A stretch of 5,844 nucleotides of DNA from Actinomycetota bacterium (GTDB lineage Bacteria > Actinomycetota > Actinomycetes > S36-B12), in the NCBI GenBank assembly GCA_009700485.1, contig WLLZ01000107.1, positions 1 through 5,844 of the forward strand. Reading direction: 5' to 3'. Below, one piece after another: positions 1 to 5,190 of the stretch. The translations under genes were made by a program, and so were the position numbers. The notes beneath the pieces are model-generated. The model ran no database searches and had not been told where the DNA came from. It worked only from the letters and a program-made list of their open reading frames with translations. Each line of letters begins with the position of its first letter. Within the stretch, counting starts at the first letter, position 1.

Positions 1-27
1 CGGCCCGTTAAAGAATGGGAGCACCAG

Positions 28-195
28 ATGCCAAGTATTGATGTCACTTCGCCAGTTAGTTCAGCGCCGACTGATCGTCTCGCACTCGGTGTTGGTTGGG
101 TACGGCCCGGTGTGGCCGGTATCGGCGGCACCATAAACCCCTCTGTTCTTGGATACTCAGTGATTGGGCTGTGCTTTGAGGGTAATGAAGAGTAG
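28..195 (+). CDS. Small unrecognised peptide, copy 1 (55 aa), possible peptide precursor
   Basis: The ORF starts with ATG, 6 bases after a GGGAG ribosome-binding site (17-21), and ends with TAG. I do not recognise the family. The product begins MPSIDVTSPV, has a Gly-rich stretch with one Trp (LALGVGWVRPGVAGIGG, residues 18-34), then TINPS, a short segment with Tyr and a single Cys (C49), and the acidic tail FEGNEE. There is no typical Sec signal peptide and no clear membrane helix. Its reality is supported by a paralogue at 645-830 that keeps frame, start, stop and most residues. The paralogue differs in residues 40-48, where this copy is six residues shorter and lacks two cysteines. A double glycine at 33-34 could be a processing site, but that is inference. 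It could be a precursor of a modified peptide, a secreted signal or bacteriocin, or a small protein of another kind. Further copies may lie upstream of the window. Confidence 0.7.
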   Translation: MPSIDVTSPVSSAPTDRLALGVGWVRPGVAGIGGTINPSVLGYSVIGLCFEGNEE

Positions 196-202
196 CACCA
201 TT

Positions 203-220
203 CCCTACCGCTAGGTGGGG
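203..220 (+). terminator. Possible hairpin just after peptide copy 1
   Basis: CCCTACC (203-209) can pair with GGTGGGG (214-220) around a 4-base loop. This gives a 7-bp stem with one G-T wobble, starting 8 bases after the stop codon. TGTTT follows, but there is no true T-run. The homologous bases after peptide copy 2 do not preserve the pairing, so a conserved function is doubtful. Confidence 0.3.
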
Positions 221-236
221 TGTTTAAACCCTGTTG

Positions 237-268
237 CTGGCCCCTGACCGCTGTTGGCCTGGGGCCAG
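237..268. repeat. Inverted repeat, 8-bp perfect arms
   Basis: CTGGCCCC (237-244) and GGGGCCAG (261-268) are perfect inverted arms with a 16-base spacer. No T-run follows on either side, so a simple terminator is not evident. It lies where similarity to the second peptide unit ends, between peptide copy 1 and the transposable-element relic. Role unknown. Confidence 0.4.
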
Positions 269-345
269 TTGTAAACGGAGAGTGAACTCGAACACCCCAG
301 GTGGTCTAAGTGCGGGCCAGGTGTCACTGGTAGCGGGGGTAATGG

Positions 346-367
346 GGAAAGTGCCTGGCACCTTTCC
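346..367. repeat. Near-perfect 22-bp palindrome
   Basis: GGAAAGTGCC (346-355) pairs with GGCACCTTTCC (357-367), with only one bulged base (C362). It sits exactly where the transposase reading frame is truncated and includes the presumed left end of the element. Palindromes of the GTGCC-TGGCAC kind occur at mobile-element ends and in dispersed repeats of many bacteria. That comparison is from memory, not from a search. Confidence 0.65.
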
Positions 368-465
368 TGGAACCGGCCCTTGTCCTTCTTCGCAGCCTTC
401 ACATACGCCTTCGCGTACCTCGTAGTGACCTCGGCTCGGGAATTCATCGACAGCTCGTTTTCCAT
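367..465 (-). pseudogene. Truncated transposase, N-terminal fragment only
   Basis: On the minus strand from ATG at 465 the frame reads MENELSMNSRAEV, then TTRYAKAYVKAAKKDKGR, about 30 residues. I recognise this as the beginning of an actinobacterial DDE/rve-type transposase (integrase core), whose intact members continue with a helix-turn-helix region and the catalytic core and run to several hundred residues. After KGR the frame runs into the palindrome at 346-367 and then into unrelated sequence up to a stop near 211, so the helix-turn-helix and all catalytic residues are absent. ATG at 474 or 447 are alternative starts. It cannot make a working transposase. The exact insertion-sequence family is uncertain. 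Confidence 0.6.
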
Positions 466-553
466 GCCCAACAATGATCACCGTTACGCGGGCATTCCTA
501 CGTGAGGCACGGAAAGCATTTCGCGGGCACTTTTCGTGAGCCTCGTCGTACTA

Positions 554-582
554 TTGCCATTTGGCGGGTTTGGTGTTCCAAT
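554..582 (+). promoter_or_regulatory. Possible sigma-70-type promoter for peptide copy 2
   Basis: TTGCCA (554-559, five of six to TTGACA) and TCCAAT (577-582, four of six to TATAAT) are separated by 17 bases. Transcription would begin near 589 and leave a leader of about 55 bases before the ATG at 645. It lies just outside the element relic. The match is only moderate, and nothing in the sequence proves use. Confidence 0.3.
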
Positions 583-644
583 GGAGAAGTGGCCCATCTT
601 GGCGCCGCTAGCCTTTCCACAATTATTGAAAGGACGTAGATCAG

Positions 645-830
645 ATGCCAAATATTGATATTGCTACCCCCGCAAGTTCAGCGCCAATCGATCGGCTCGC
701 ACTCGGTGTTGGTTGGGTACGCCCCGGTGTGGCCGGTATCGGCGGCACCCTAAACCCCTCCTGTCCTACACCCGGTGGTCCCTGTTACGGCGCGTTGGTG
801 GGATATTGTTTTGAGGGTAATGAAGAGTAA
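645..830 (+). CDS. Small unrecognised peptide, copy 2 (61 aa), three cysteines, possible peptide precursor
   Basis: ATG follows AAGGA (630-634) at 10 bases, and the stop is TAA. Residues 1-39 match copy 1 closely (MPxIDxxxPxSSAPxDRLAL, then the Gly-rich GVGWVRPGVAGIGGT and NPS). Residues 40-54 are the variable part, CPTPGGPCYGALVGY. The end, CFEGNEE, is identical to copy 1. Cysteines are C40, C47 and C55; only the last is shared. No Sec signal or strong membrane helix is visible. The fixed front with a variable Cys/Gly/Pro segment is what one sees in ribosomally made modified peptides and some bacteriocins, with the double glycine at 33-34 as a conceivable leader cleavage site. However, no modifying enzyme or dedicated transporter is nearby, and a fixed acidic tail is unusual. 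The SulP gene starts 84 bases downstream on the same strand, so co-transcription is possible. Function unknown. Confidence 0.75.
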   Translation: MPNIDIATPASSAPIDRLALGVGWVRPGVAGIGGTLNPSCPTPGGPCYGALVGYCFEGNEE

Positions 831-882
831 AACCGTTCCCCGGCACTAGGTTGGTCGTTTGAAAGTTGTAACTGGCCATGAC
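645..882 (+). repeat. Tandem duplication, unit 2 (pairs with 28-248)
   Basis: This is the second copy of the peptide unit. Similarity runs from the start codon through the stop and about 52 bases into the 3' flank, ending at a shared CTGGCC...TGAC around 872-882. Immediately upstream, TTGAAAGGA...CAG (626-644) only loosely resembles the bases before copy 1. Confidence 0.85.
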
Positions 883-914
883 GAACTCACAATCGGCGAT
901 ATCCGGAGTGTGCG

Positions 915-2624
915 ATGAAGAATGTGGCAGAAGTACTTCTGCCGCCTTGGATTAAATTACTTCATCGCAAGTGGCTAGTTGGTGATCTCATTGCGGGCGT
1001 TATCTTGGCAGCAATCGCAATTCCCGAAGTCATGGGTTATGCGTCAATCGCCAAAATACCTGTTAGTGCTGGCCTCTACACGCTCATCCTGCCGGTAATT
1101 GTTTTTGCCGCCATAGGAGCATCCCGATTTCTCACCATTGGTGGCGATGCAGCTGTGGCTGCTCTGGTCGCGGCAGGCCTTGGTGGCGCGGCCATCAGTG
1201 GTGTCACTCCCGGGTCTACGCAGTGGCTCGCGTACACCTGCATCATCGCGCTCATCTGTGGAGCATTGCTTACTCTGGCCGCTATATTTCGCGTGGGATT
1301 CATAGCCGACTTTTTTAGTGTTCCGGTCATCACCGGGCTGCGGGCCGGGGTCGGCGTCCTCATCATACTAGGGATGATTCCGGAAATACTTGGAGTTTTA
1401 CCGGGCAAAGGTTCATTCCTCGAAGCGCAATGGAGCGTAATAAACTCCATCCCCTCTACCAACTTGCTTGACCTCGCCTACGCTGTGGGCTCGATTGTAG
1501 TTCTCGTTTTGCTCCCACGATTGATTCCAAAATTTCCGGCCGCCCTCGCCGTTATAATTGTGTCCATTATTTTGTCCACCACCTTAAATTCGGCTGCTTC
1601 GGGGGTTGCGGTCGTCGGTGAAATCCCAGGTGGCTTACCGTCATTTGGCTTGCCCCAGGGCCTCGATCTAGATGCAGTTCGAGCCAACGCAGGTTTGCTG
1701 ACCTACATTGCCCTGCTCTGCGCAGTATTGCTTCTTACTTCTGGAGCGGTGGCTTCGCGGTCTTATGCCCAGAAGGCTGGCGATCCCCTTGACTTAAATA
1801 GGGATATTTTGGGCATAGGCGGCTCAAACTTCGCTGCCGGACTCACCGGAACCATGCCAACGGGTGGGTCGCTGTCAAAAACGTTGATCATGGTGAGCTC
1901 TGGTGGGCGTTCTCAAATTGCGAATTTGGCGATGGCAGGTGTCACGATCATTTTCCTACTTGCCTTTACTTCGGCACTGCAGAATATGCCCAAGGCGGTG
2001 CTCGCGGCCATCGTTTTAGTTATCGCCTGCCGCCTGATAACTATCAATGGGTTTCGTCAAATCCTAGCGCGAAGCAAGGTTGAGTTCGTGGGAGCCGTAA
2101 ATACCATGATCTTGATCTGCGTGTTCGGAATATTGATCGGCCTAACCGTAGCGATCGTCGCATCAACCATCTATACGATTAAACGCCTGTACCGAGCAAA
2201 GTCGTACATCATTAGCCTAAATTCCGCAGACGTGCCTACCTACGTCGAAGCGCAACCGGGATTGCAGTCCGAACCGGGTCTAATCATCTTCCGCTTTCCT
2301 ACAATGGTGTTTTACGCGAATGCAAATCGATTCATGGATCAGGTTCGTGAGCTAGTAAAACAGGCACCGGATCCGGTTGAGTGGTTCATCGTAGATGCAT
2401 CAGCGGTAGACGATTTAGATTATAGCTCGGGCGTGATGCTCAACACTTTCATCAAGTTCATGAAGGACAACGGCATTAAACTTGTTATCGCTCGCCGTGA
2501 TGCGATGTTGAGTGAAGCCATCTTGAAACAGCGCCTTGATGAGTATGTGCCCGATGAAGATGTCTGGGCGTCCCTGCCCGAGGCATATGCCGCCTTCCAA
2601 GCGCGCCCACGCACCCCGGTCTAG
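915..2624 (+). CDS. SulP (SLC26-type) inorganic anion transporter with C-terminal STAS domain
   Basis: This is a complete 569-residue inner-membrane protein of usual SulP length, with GGAG (905-908) 6 bases before the ATG. The membrane domain spans roughly residues 20-425. It has the SulP signature IPEVMGYASIAKIPVSAGLY (36-55), the TM3 entry SRFLTIGGDAAVAAL (70-84), FSVPVITGLRAGVG (134-147) and MPTGGSLSKT (314-323), the form typical of actinobacterial members. The STAS domain spans about 455-560 and carries IVDASAVDDLDYSSG (492-506). The family moves sulfate, bicarbonate, chloride or dicarboxylates, and substrate cannot be told from sequence. One oddity is that TM8 reads LTSGAVASRSYA (274-285), where relatives usually have a Glu at the place of S276; loss of this acidic residue may change ion coupling. 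Its stop lies 6 bases from that of the convergent PAP2 gene. Confidence 0.93.
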   Translation: MKNVAEVLLPPWIKLLHRKWLVGDLIAGVILAAIAIPEVMGYASIAKIPVSAGLYTLILPVIVFAAIGASRFLTIGGDAAVAALVAAGLGGAAISGVTPGSTQWLAYTCIIALICGALLTLAAIFRVGFIADFFSVPVITGLRAGVGVLIILGMIPEILGVLPGKGSFLEAQWSVINSIPSTNLLDLAYAVGSIVVLVLLPRLIPKFPAALAVIIVSIILSTTLNSAASGVAVVGEIPGGLPSFGLPQGLDLDAVRANAGLLTYIALLCAVLLLTSGAVASRSYAQKAGDPLDLNRDILGIGGSNFAAGLTGTMPTGGSLSKTLIMVSSGGRSQIANLAMAGVTIIFLLAFTSALQNMPKAVLAAIVLVIACRLITINGFRQILARSKVEFVGAVNTMILICVFGILIGLTVAIVASTIYTIKRLYRAKSYIISLNSADVPTYVEAQPGLQSEPGLIIFRFPTMVFYANANRFMDQVRELVKQAPDPVEWFIVDASAVDDLDYSSGVMLNTFIKFMKDNGIKLVIARRDAMLSEAILKQRLDEYVPDEDVWASLPEAYAAFQARPRTPV

Positions 2625-2630
2625 AGAACA

Positions 2631-3371
2631 TCACGGCCGGTGCAGCGCACCTTCGTCACGTGGAACAAGTGACGGACGCTCAACGGCGAACATCACGGCC
2701 CAGTAGCTGGCAAACCCAACGAAAAGGCCTGCATATACGTCCATTAAGAAGTGCTGTTGCAGCATTACTGTCGCAGGGAAGATCAATGCTAGCCATGGCA
2801 TGAGGATCCAGGCAGTCTTCGGGAAGCGTGAGCGAAGTCGCCAGAGTGAGATGATTCCGATCATCGCCCAGGTGCAGTGCCCGCTTGGGTAGCCGTTGAA
2901 TGGCTGGTCATTCCCCCAGATCATGCCGACGAGCCACCCAAGGGCGCCATCAGGCAATGTTGCCGTGCGGGGAACGTTCGTTTGAAAAAGCCAGTAGGAG
3001 ATATCCAGGAACAACTGGCTGACGATGAGCGCGAGCCCCACGGTCAAGAATCTGCGCATTGAGCGTGCAGCAAGGTTTATGGCGGGCACAACGAATGGCA
3101 CAATCACGAGAAAAGAAAGGTAGGGAAGCGCGAGGATCGGAACAAATGGAACTCGCTCATCGAGCCAAGACTTCAGGATGAAACTCTGATAGGCACCGTC
3201 ACCGGATAGCGGTTGCACCAAGGCCTTGGTGGCGGGGTCCCACGGATAGAAGGAGGGCCAGCGCGCCGACCCGGGCGCGAAGTTGAGCATTTCATAACTC
3301 ATGAACACCAAGATGATGCCCAAGAAGACGGCAACGATCACCACGGTACGAAGCGCCTTTGACTTTGCCAT
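2631..3371 (-). CDS. PAP2-superfamily membrane phosphatase/phosphotransferase
   Basis: From ATG at 3371 the product has 246 residues; GTG at 3374 would add one, and a weak GGGG (3382-3385) serves either. About six hydrophobic segments are visible (near 9-26, 80-99, 109-129, 167-179, 187-205 and 213-230). PAP2 motif 2 is YPSGH (161-165). Motif 3 is QQHFLMD (205-211), giving the H-x3-D pair H207/D211 of the acid-phosphatase active site. The usual KxxxxxxRP motif 1 is not clear; QTNVPRT (130-136) before it is the best candidate, a variant reminiscent of Aur1/inositol-phosphoceramide-synthase-like members. The family cleaves or transfers lipid phosphates at the membrane; the substrate is unknown here. 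PMT lies 164 bases upstream on the same strand, which makes a polyprenyl-phosphate substrate conceivable but unproven. Confidence 0.85.
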   Translation of the reverse strand: MAKSKALRTVVIVAVFLGIILVFMSYEMLNFAPGSARWPSFYPWDPATKALVQPLSGDGAYQSFILKSWLDERVPFVPILALPYLSFLVIVPFVVPAINLAARSMRRFLTVGLALIVSQLFLDISYWLFQTNVPRTATLPDGALGWLVGMIWGNDQPFNGYPSGHCTWAMIGIISLWRLRSRFPKTAWILMPWLALIFPATVMLQQHFLMDVYAGLFVGFASYWAVMFAVERPSLVPRDEGALHRP

Positions 3372-3535
3372 CACTTTTAGACCCCATTTTGGTTGACTAC
3401 CTAATCCCGATGCCTACCACATAAATTGGGTACTTAGAGGAGTTACCGGTGAGATTCCCGGGCAACCCTTCACGCAAAGATTTGTTTTGCCTACGGCTTT
3501 GCTGGCTCCAACTCACGGAGCTGGAGGTTACCTGA

Positions 3536-5167
3536 TCACACCCAGGTGGGCATCCACATGCGCAGCATCCACTGCTCATATGGGATTACCTGCCCGGTCC
3601 AGATCGGATACATCCACCAAGCAACTAGCACGATGAGTAGCAATAATGCGCCGGCGCCTAGTGCCCCCCAGCGCCGGCGAGATTCGCTGGCGCTGGAGGG
3701 GCCGATCATCGTGCCCATCGACATGGCCAGTGCAGTGACGACGAATGGCACGTAGACAATTGTGTAGAAAGTGAAAATGGTGCGATTTAAGTAGAGCAGC
3801 CACGGTAGCCACCCGGCGGCGATGCCAACAAGTACCGCCCCTGCCCGCCAGTCACGCCGCCCGATCCAGCGCCAGCACTGATGAAGGATCGCGGCAATCG
3901 CCGCCCACCAAATAATCGGGTTGCCCAATGCCAGAACTTCGGCAGCACAGTTATTGGTAGGGCAGCCTTGGCTGCCGTCCTTGATGCTTTCGTAGAAGAA
4001 CGATGTCGGCCGGGCTTGAAACGGCCACGAAAGCGGGTTGCTCTTATAGGCGTGCTCGGAGGTGAGCCCAACATGGAAGTTCCAAGCTTGAAGGTGGTAA
4101 TCCCACCACGATCTCAGGGACGCTGGGATTATCGAAGCAGGTTGGCCCGCGGCCCAATTGCGGTTATAGGCATCGGCGCTCAGGAACCAGCCGGTCCACG
4201 AGAAGAAGTAGATGACGATCACGATCGCCACCATCGTGATGCCGGTAAGTGGTGCATCACGCAGCGCAGTTGCCGTCCAGGGCTTTTTCACTCCGATGGC
4301 CCGGCGAGTCGAGACATCCCAAACTACTGTCATCAAAACAAATGCAACGACAAACCAAATACCAGACCACTTAACCGAACAAGCCAAGCCAAGGGCGACC
4401 GCGGCGGCCCACCGCCACGGGCGTAACCCGAAAGTTGGTCCGAATCCCGTAGCGAGTGAGTCCAGTGCTGTCGACGGTTCGGTGTCGTGTGTTAGTGCGG
4501 CTCGCACTTTTGCGGCGAGACGACCCCTGGTGTGGTCTCGATCAATTACGAGTAGGCCGAATGCCGCGAGAATCCAAAATGCCAGCACCATGTCGAGTAG
4601 GCCGGTGCGGCTCATCACGATATGGATACCGTCTAGAGCGAGCAACAGGCCAGCAAGAGTGCCAATTAGATCTGAGCGGGTTAAGCGCCGCACGATGCGG
4701 GCGAGCATGATGATGCCGAGAACACCGAGCACAGCTACCGAAATGCGCCAGCCGAATGGAGTCGCGCCGAAGGCGTATTCACCGACGGCAATCGTCCACT
4801 TGCCAAGTGGTGGGTGCACCACAAATGCGGGGGAATCCTTGAAAAGATTTAGTGCCTGCCAGTTGCCGTCCGATTTAAGAATTATGTCGTTGGCATTGTC
4901 AATGATCGCGCGTTCGTAGCCGTATTGGAGAAGTGACAGTGCTTCTTTGGGGTAGTAAGTCTCATCGAAGGCGAAAGCATGGGGTCGGCCAAGATCCCAA
5001 AGGCGCAAGATGGCTCCGATAAGCCCGACAGCCAGTGGCCCGATCCAACCCCTTAGGCCCGATGAGGGCATTGGCTGGCGAAGGCGATCAGGGAGGGATT
5101 CAATGTCACGCCGGGGGGCTGTCGCCGACACCGATACCGCAGCCATGGGCGTCATCGTATGCGTCAT
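3536..5167 (-). CDS. pmt: Polyprenyl-phosphate-mannose:protein mannosyltransferase (GT39, PMT)
   Basis: A complete 543-residue polytopic membrane enzyme, close in size to mycobacterial Rv1002c (roughly 520 residues). The family moves mannose from polyprenyl-phosphate-mannose to Ser/Thr of proteins as they cross the membrane. Visible hallmarks are FDETYYPKEA (67-76), with the acidic D68-E69 pair of the first external loop (catalytic in the family); HPPLGKW (118-124); SRTGLLDMVLAFW (186-198); ACSVKWSG (262-269); NPLSWPFQARPTSFFY (377-392); CPTNNCAAEVLALGNP (402-417), a two-Cys loop followed by the GNP motif; and RTIFTFYTIVYVPF (462-475). The protein ends in RMWMPTWV, as relatives do. A hydrophilic stretch at about 209-250 is a loop. 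The start is uncertain: no Shine-Dalgarno sequence precedes ATG 5167, nor the in-frame ATGs at 5155 and 5146, so a leaderless message is possible. It diverges from rsmI, an arrangement known in Mycobacterium. Confidence 0.93.
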   Translation of the reverse strand: MTHTMTPMAAVSVSATAPRRDIESLPDRLRQPMPSSGLRGWIGPLAVGLIGAILRLWDLGRPHAFAFDETYYPKEALSLLQYGYERAIIDNANDIILKSDGNWQALNLFKDSPAFVVHPPLGKWTIAVGEYAFGATPFGWRISVAVLGVLGIIMLARIVRRLTRSDLIGTLAGLLLALDGIHIVMSRTGLLDMVLAFWILAAFGLLVIDRDHTRGRLAAKVRAALTHDTEPSTALDSLATGFGPTFGLRPWRWAAAVALGLACSVKWSGIWFVVAFVLMTVVWDVSTRRAIGVKKPWTATALRDAPLTGITMVAIVIVIYFFSWTGWFLSADAYNRNWAAGQPASIIPASLRSWWDYHLQAWNFHVGLTSEHAYKSNPLSWPFQARPTSFFYESIKDGSQGCPTNNCAAEVLALGNPIIWWAAIAAILHQCWRWIGRRDWRAGAVLVGIAAGWLPWLLYLNRTIFTFYTIVYVPFVVTALAMSMGTMIGPSSASESRRRWGALGAGALLLLIVLVAWWMYPIWTGQVIPYEQWMLRMWMPTWV

Positions 5168-5190
5168 TACTGATTTGGGAGGATGTGCAG
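5168..5190. promoter_or_regulatory. Very short divergent intergenic gap, PMT/rsmI
   Basis: Only 23 bases separate the two start codons. They hold the rsmI ribosome-binding site and leave no room for two back-to-back promoters. The promoter of each gene must therefore lie at least partly inside the other gene's 5' coding region, or PMT is translated from a leaderless message. I see no convincing -10/-35 pair within the gap. Confidence 0.5.
5177..5183 (+). promoter_or_regulatory. Strong Shine-Dalgarno site that sets the GTG start of rsmI
   Basis: GGGAGGA lies 7 bases before GTG 5191. An in-frame GTG at 5185 is only one base from the site, too close to be used. The first in-frame ATG (5506) is deep inside the conserved domain, so GTG 5191 is the best start. 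Confidence 0.8.

Larger units (their letters stand above)
28..248 (+). repeat. Tandem duplication, unit 1 (pairs with 645-882)
   Basis: This unit covers peptide copy 1 and about 53 bases after its stop. By hand alignment to 645-882, the first 117 coding bases match at 101 positions. The block 79-132 matches 696-749 at 53 of 54 positions. The variable segment carries an 18-base length difference. The last 20 coding bases before the final stop base are identical. The 3' flank 195-248 matches 830-882 at about two thirds of positions. The upstream border cannot be placed, because only 27 bases precede the start codon. Confidence 0.85.
346..535 (-). mobile_element. Internally deleted transposable-element relic (MITE-like)
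   Basis: GGAAAGTGCC (346-355) on the left and GGGCACTTTTC (525-535) on the right are inverted relative to each other and match at 9 of 10 positions over the core, as expected of terminal inverted repeats. Between them, on the minus strand, lies the start of a DDE-type transposase gene, cut off after about 30 codons right beside the left repeat. The simplest reading is an insertion sequence that lost most of its transposase by internal deletion and now sits between the two peptide genes. I found no clear target-site duplication, so the ends are approximate. Confidence 0.5.

Noticed and set aside
234..425. Plus-strand 63-residue ORF
   Set aside because: It runs through the hairpin region and antisense to the transposase fragment, and no sensible ribosome-binding site or recognisable protein is evident.
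641..830. Peptides as lasso, thiopeptide or classical lanthipeptide precursors
   Set aside because: There is no Thr at the penultimate leader position before a Gly-started core, no Ser/Thr/Cys-rich core, and no cyclase, dehydratase or YcaO gene in the window.
2652..2676. Hairpin TTCGTCAC / GTGACGGA after the SulP stop as a terminator
   Set aside because: It lies inside the PAP2 coding end, contains a wobble pair and has no T-run, so it may be chance.
3474..3524. Inverted repeats in the PAP2-PMT gap (GCAAAG 3474-3479 / CTTTGC 3497-3502, and GCTCC 3505-3509 / GGAGC 3517-3521) as a PMT terminator
   Set aside because: The stems are only 5-6 bp and no T-run follows on the minus strand; this is too weak to annotate.
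3397..3579. Minus-strand 60-residue ORF rich in cysteines, overlapping the 3' end of PMT
   Set aside because: The cysteines come from out-of-frame reading of the PMT end; there is no ribosome-binding site or family resemblance, and it overlaps the real gene.
3881..4919. Long plus-strand ORFs (181 and 235 residues) inside PMT
   Set aside because: They are antisense frames of the well-supported mannosyltransferase, with the basic, low-complexity composition typical of shadows.
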